From Luidia sarsii (taxonomy: Eukaryota > Echinodermata > Asteroidea > Paxillosida > Luidiidae): a stretch of 64,000 nt of DNA. A program made the position numbers and the translations under genes. Under the pieces are notes generated by a model that was given only the letters and a program-made list of their open reading frames with translations, had not been told where the DNA came from and made no database searches. Below are positions 60,349-64,000 of this stretch, piece after piece. Numbering within the stretch: position 1 is the first letter of the stretch; each line of letters opens with the position of its first letter. Where the stretch lies: contig OX465102.1 in assembly GCA_949987565.1 (NCBI GenBank), positions 28,549,768 to 28,613,767 of the forward strand, read 5' to 3'.

Positions 60349-61790
60349 TTCTGCAGGCCATTCGCTGTCTCTCTCTCTCTCTGACTCTCTGTCCCTCTAT
60401 CTATCTGCGTCTCTCTATCTATCTGCGTCTCTCTATCTATCTGCGTCTCTCTATCTATCTGCGTCCCTCTATCTATCTGCGTCCCTCTATCTCTCTTGTT
60501 GAGGTCGGGCAGTCTGTTCTTCGCAGGCGAACCTTTTTCTTGTGCTCGAACCAAACGAACACGACCCAAGAACGCTGCACCCGGAACAGGATCACACATA
60601 CACCACCTTGCCGCCAGGGTTGTTCACGAACAGCCGAGAAAACGTGCACGCGCCCGAACTCGACCTCTGTGTCTCTGTCTCTCGTTCTCTCTCTCGGTAT
60701 CTCCTGTCTTTCCCTGTGTCTCTCTCTTACTCTGTCTCTCTCCCAGTCTCTCCAGATCTCTCTATCTCTGCCTCTCCAAATATATTTTTCACTATGCAAA
60801 TGAAGTAGTAACTGTTGGGTTTTCTTTTATATGACTTAATATACATATATGTGGTGGGTTTTTTTTCATATAAGCTGCAGCAGTGTTGAATATGAGTAGT
60901 AGATACTTGCAATAACTTCTAACCCCCAAAAGACAAAAGTTCTGCGAGACACGCATTACAAGGCTTTCAACCATTGAGACTCTCCGCAGTCCAGTTGAAG
61001 TGAAGGTCCTGCTTTAAGATCGAAATGCCAGACCGTCTGACCTTAATTGTTCAGGGTTTAAGGGTTGGATGTTTTGGGTCTGTTCGAGTTGGTATGCAGT
61101 TTGCAAGTATTTGGTGATGCTTTATATTCTATAGCCCTACTTAATGTATAAAGTGGTTTGGTTTAGTGAAACCATGGTAAGATACTGCCTAGGCGAGGGT
61201 GAAAGAAATGTTTAATTATTACCGGTAATCTTCCCATCTTTGATCCCCTCCCCAATGCTTGATTCTTTCTGTTCCCCTCCCGTTCATTGTCCACATTGAG
61301 TGCCAACTCAAGCTCCTTTATCAAACCACGTCTGTCCTGTTATCGTCGATGGAAACCCGGCCACCCGTTTCTCGTGAGATGCTGGCCTCTCGTTTGGACT
61401 TCTGATGAGCTCGAATGAATGTGCCAAGTCGATTCCATACAATGCCTTGCGATCCCTCGTCGAAACGCAACAATATACGGCCCTTTATATTCAGCGGTCA
61501 CCATTGTTCGTACATAGCACTGACCTGTACATCGTCGATTTGGCCGATCATGAGGAAATCGGCCTTTGAGGCGCATTTCACCACGGAACATGATTTCACA
61601 AGCCCTCTGTTGTTTGCCAATATTAATGCCAAAGCATTGCTGAATGAGATATCTCACAATGCACCATCGATCTTTATGGCGGCAACACTGACTGATACAG
61701 TCAGTTAATTCATCCATATTCCCGCCAGGCCATACTTGCTCTATGGTCAGACCCTCGTGATCCTTGCAATGTTTGAGTTAATAAAAAATC
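60349..61790 (+). other. Probable 3' UTR and downstream flank
   Basis: TC-rich microsatellite and an 18-bp CTCTCTATCTATCTGCGT repeat (60363-60500) follow the stop directly, then more TC-rich text to 60780. AATAAA at 61780-61785 is the first clear poly(A) signal I see, some 1.4 kb after the stop. 61003-61040 is a decayed hammerhead-family fragment. 61340-61717 has chance frames on both strands with no recognised product. Confidence 0.4.
60363..60500. repeat. TC microsatellite and 18-bp tandem repeat
   Basis: CTCTCTCTCT leads into about five copies of CTCTCTATCTATCTGCGT just after the stop codon. Confidence 0.9.
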
Positions 61791-61994
61791 TCCGATGATG
61801 CCGCCTTGAAGTACAAAGAACCAAAGCCCTCAAGAGGTGAACGACCTCTAAAGATCGAGATGAACGACCTCTAGTCACTTAGTAAACATGGTGGAATGAT
61901 GCATGATTGTTATAGTTTGAAGTTGTAAATCCTGGAAAGGATATTCCATGCTAAGCAGAGTTGTTTTTCAAAATAATCTTTATGGATGTATCCG

Positions 61995-62087
61995 TGCCTT
62001 TTCTAAATATCCACGGTTCATACATAACAGGCAAGTACATGTACTACTTGCCTGTTATGTATGAACCATGGATATTTAGAAAAGGCA
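61995..62087. repeat. Near-perfect hairpin, 43-bp arms, 7-base loop
   Basis: The left arm begins TGCCTTTTCTAAATATCC and the right arm ends GGATATTTAGAAAAGGCA. One C/A mismatch occurs in 43 pairs, and the loop is CATGTAC. No flanking target duplication is evident. Confidence 0.9.
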
Positions 62088-63078
62088 AGGATAGAGTTTT
62101 ATTCCATATTATTTTATATACACATGGTTATGGTTTGGTATAGCATTTTTATATGTACCTATTGGTGATTTTGCCACATATGATAACTGTTTTATTAAAG
62201 CAGACAATTATAATACTTTTATTTAATAATATATGGTGGTGAGGATAATTATGTAGAATATATACGTGTATTTGGTAAACTATTTAATGGAGCAGAAATT
62301 AAATTTTCGGCTGTGAAATTTGTCACAACCAACAGCTGGTAGCTTGTTTCATGATGTTTGCATTTTTTTAAGATTCTTGTGTTTTGTATTGGCCTACCCA
62401 CCCGAGTGTAGTATATGTTTAATAAAAGCGTAGCTCATTGTGCACTCTAAGGAAGCATGGATTTGACTTTTACTCCGATTATTACAGGCCTATGTACATG
62501 CCATCATGTCATGGGTTGCTAATGCTATTCATTTTGATGGGGATGGCGAACACAATTAGTACATAATGTATAATAAATAATTATGACAATCTACTAGGCA
62601 ACATAGTCTCTTTTCGAGACATCCATTTTCAATTAAAATGATTACAGAGTTTACATGTATATTCAATACAAGCAGCCGATTTTCCCAGCCAAATGAATAT
62701 AAAACCTAGACAAAAAATATGAATTTCCTACGTTTCCAGGATTGCGGAATGTTATTACGGGAGGCCGAGAGCTTCAAATAAAACACGTAGATAAAACGAC
62801 ACGAAACAAGACTAAAAACTTTTATCACCCATAATGCGTCAGTCAAAATGTCGGCCGCCGTCCAAAGGTAAAATAGTAGTCGTATGAACATGTTGAATTT
62901 CCCAGTGCAGCACAATGTACATTCCTTAATAAACATGGTAGATCCTCACGAGAATCACCGCTTCTCCTTAATTTTGCTTTCCAAGAGTAGTTAATAGTAC
63001 TCATAAAAGTAATCAGAGAAAAATCGAATGAATGACTGAGTGAATGAATGACGTGTGACTGCGAGTAGGGTTAGTCAG

Positions 63079-63178
63079 AGTAACTTGGACCTACAATCGC
63101 CCTTTTTTAATTTTGGAGGGGTCGGGTCTATCCCTGCAAAAAAAAAAACCCCAGGGCGATTGTAGGGTCCAAGTTACT
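63079..63178. repeat. Foldback inverted repeat
   Basis: Arms AGTAACTTGGACCTACAATC / GATTGTAGGGTCCAAGTTACT plus the adjoining CGCCC/GGGCG pair. They enclose about 45 bases with an A-run. Confidence 0.8.
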
Positions 63179-63784
63179 GGGTCAAGGGTAGGGCCTAGTC
63201 CATCCTGACTGCCTGTACTAGTAGTAGTACTGTCTAGTACTGAGTTGAGTAGTGTATACCGCAACTACAGTGGAGCTTGTAGTTGTACAGTGTACTGTGT
63301 GAGTGTGTCTGTACTGTAGTAATAGTGCTACTGCTAGTGCTACTACTTTGTACTAGTAGTACTAGTAGTAGTACTGTAGTAGTACGTCATCTCTAGTTAG
63401 TTCGAGCATGGTGGTAGAGGAGTGACCTCCATTTCCATGGTTCGAGCATGGAGGAAGGAATGGTTCGAGTAACTTGGCCCCGAGAAGTCAACCCTTTTTT
63501 TTATCAAATTTTGAAATTTTTAAGGGTCGGGTGACTGTAGTGTAGTGCCAAAGGAAAACGGGTATGGCAATGCTTGAATTTAATCTTACCACTGACCCCT
63601 GACCAAAATCCCCAGATTTACCCCCCAAAACACCAGTGAAACCATCCTACGCGCCCATTGAAGATTCAGTGAGAATTACAGATACCAATAGTACTGCCAT
63701 TACTGGTCATTTTGTTTTACTCACGTTTGGGAAAAAGGGAGAAATTTCCCCTCAGTTGACCGAGAAGGGGTCGATGAGCCGAGT

Positions 63785-64000
63785 TGGGGTGGCCATCATT
63801 GATTTGGAACTGCATGACGTCACGATGTGCAGGTAGGTCCGGGTGTGTAGTGGTCTGCGGAAGTGTGTGCGCGCGCGTTGCGATGTCATGGACGTTGCTT
63901 TGCACTACTGTTCAGGAAACACTTCCGCAGACCACTCTGCACCCGGACCTGCCTGCACATCGTGACGTCATGCAGTTCCAAATTAAAGATGGCCACCCCA
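63785..64000. repeat. Long palindrome cut by the window end
   Basis: The left arm starts TGGGGTGGCCATC and the right arm ends GATGGCCACCCCA exactly at the last base. Arms of about 80 bases share GCATGACGTCACGATGTGCA and GGTCTGCGGAAGTG or their complements, around a spacer with a GCGCGCGC run. Confidence 0.85.

Larger units (their letters stand above)
58334..59998 (+). other. LDLa2-CUB3 intron with SINE copies
   Basis: Contains a hammerhead-like family-2 copy (59008-59070), a tRNA-derived SINE (59625-59820, minus strand) and a second SINE body fragment (59876-59975) ending about 20 bases before the CUB3 acceptor. A G-run lies at 58809-58820. Confidence 0.55.
61791..64000. other. Downstream region with hairpins, no gene seen
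   Basis: AT-rich and without a recognisable frame. It contains inverted repeats at 61995-62087, 63079-63178 and 63785-64000, and a TAGTAC-rich simple-sequence zone at 63225-63385. Confidence 0.5.

Noticed and set aside
59740..59820. tRNA gene on the minus strand
   Set aside because: A- and B-box-like words are present, but acceptor and anticodon arms do not close, and the sequence continues into a repeated body. Read as a tRNA-derived SINE.
61340..61717. 125-residue frame on the minus strand
   Set aside because: No recognisable motif and an equally long frame on the other strand. Treated as chance or decayed repeat.

Overview
The window is eukaryotic and looks like invertebrate deuterostome DNA, most likely an echinoderm or other ambulacrarian. 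The evidence is indirect: small phase-matched exons separated by large introns, hyalin-repeat (HYR) domains, frequent AGGCCTA- and ACATGTAC-type words, and Penelope-like and Ty3/Gypsy elements. Species is not resolvable from sequence alone.

One large plus-strand gene dominates. I joined its exons by splice sites and reading phase. They run from a tentative 4-codon first exon (2832-2843), through a cytoplasmic exon (6931-7001) and a transmembrane exon (9442-9611), to a stop codon at 60346-60348. Nearly all junctions are phase 1, and the joined frame is 5,976 nt (1,991 aa) with no internal stop. The predicted protein is type II: short cytosolic N-terminus, transmembrane helix, short Thr/Pro-rich stalk, 17 HYR domains, then CUB-LDLa-CUB-LDLa-CUB. 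The CUB/LDLa order recalls MFRP, but with an HYR rod inserted and a CUB where MFRP has a Frizzled domain. A second transmembrane exon at 16618-16756 has the same entry and exit phases as the first and may be mutually exclusive with it.

The HYR array is growing. HYR8-9-10 lie on a roughly 3.8-4.1 kb segment present three times in tandem (38799-50616). Each copy adds exactly 246 aa and keeps the frame. HYR5-8 and the two copies of HYR8 lack both HYR cysteines.

The introns hold many tandem arrays: 18 bp at 4.4 kb, 20 bp at 7.4-8.0 kb, a 1.2 kb CT-rich tract, 49 bp at 29.3-31.4 kb, 39 bp at 32.9-35.1 kb, 21 bp at 35.7-36.5 kb, a roughly 26 bp array in each triplicated segment, and CCCAA/CCCAG at 56-57.2 kb. 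They also hold MITEs, SINE-like pieces, a LINE tail, Penelope-like 3' ends with hammerhead-ribozyme-like motifs, and an apparently young Ty3/Gypsy element (19997-28322) with open gag and pol. That element has identical direct-repeat ends but an abnormal right terminus. Downstream of the gene are three hairpins or palindromes, one cut by the window end, and no recognisable gene.
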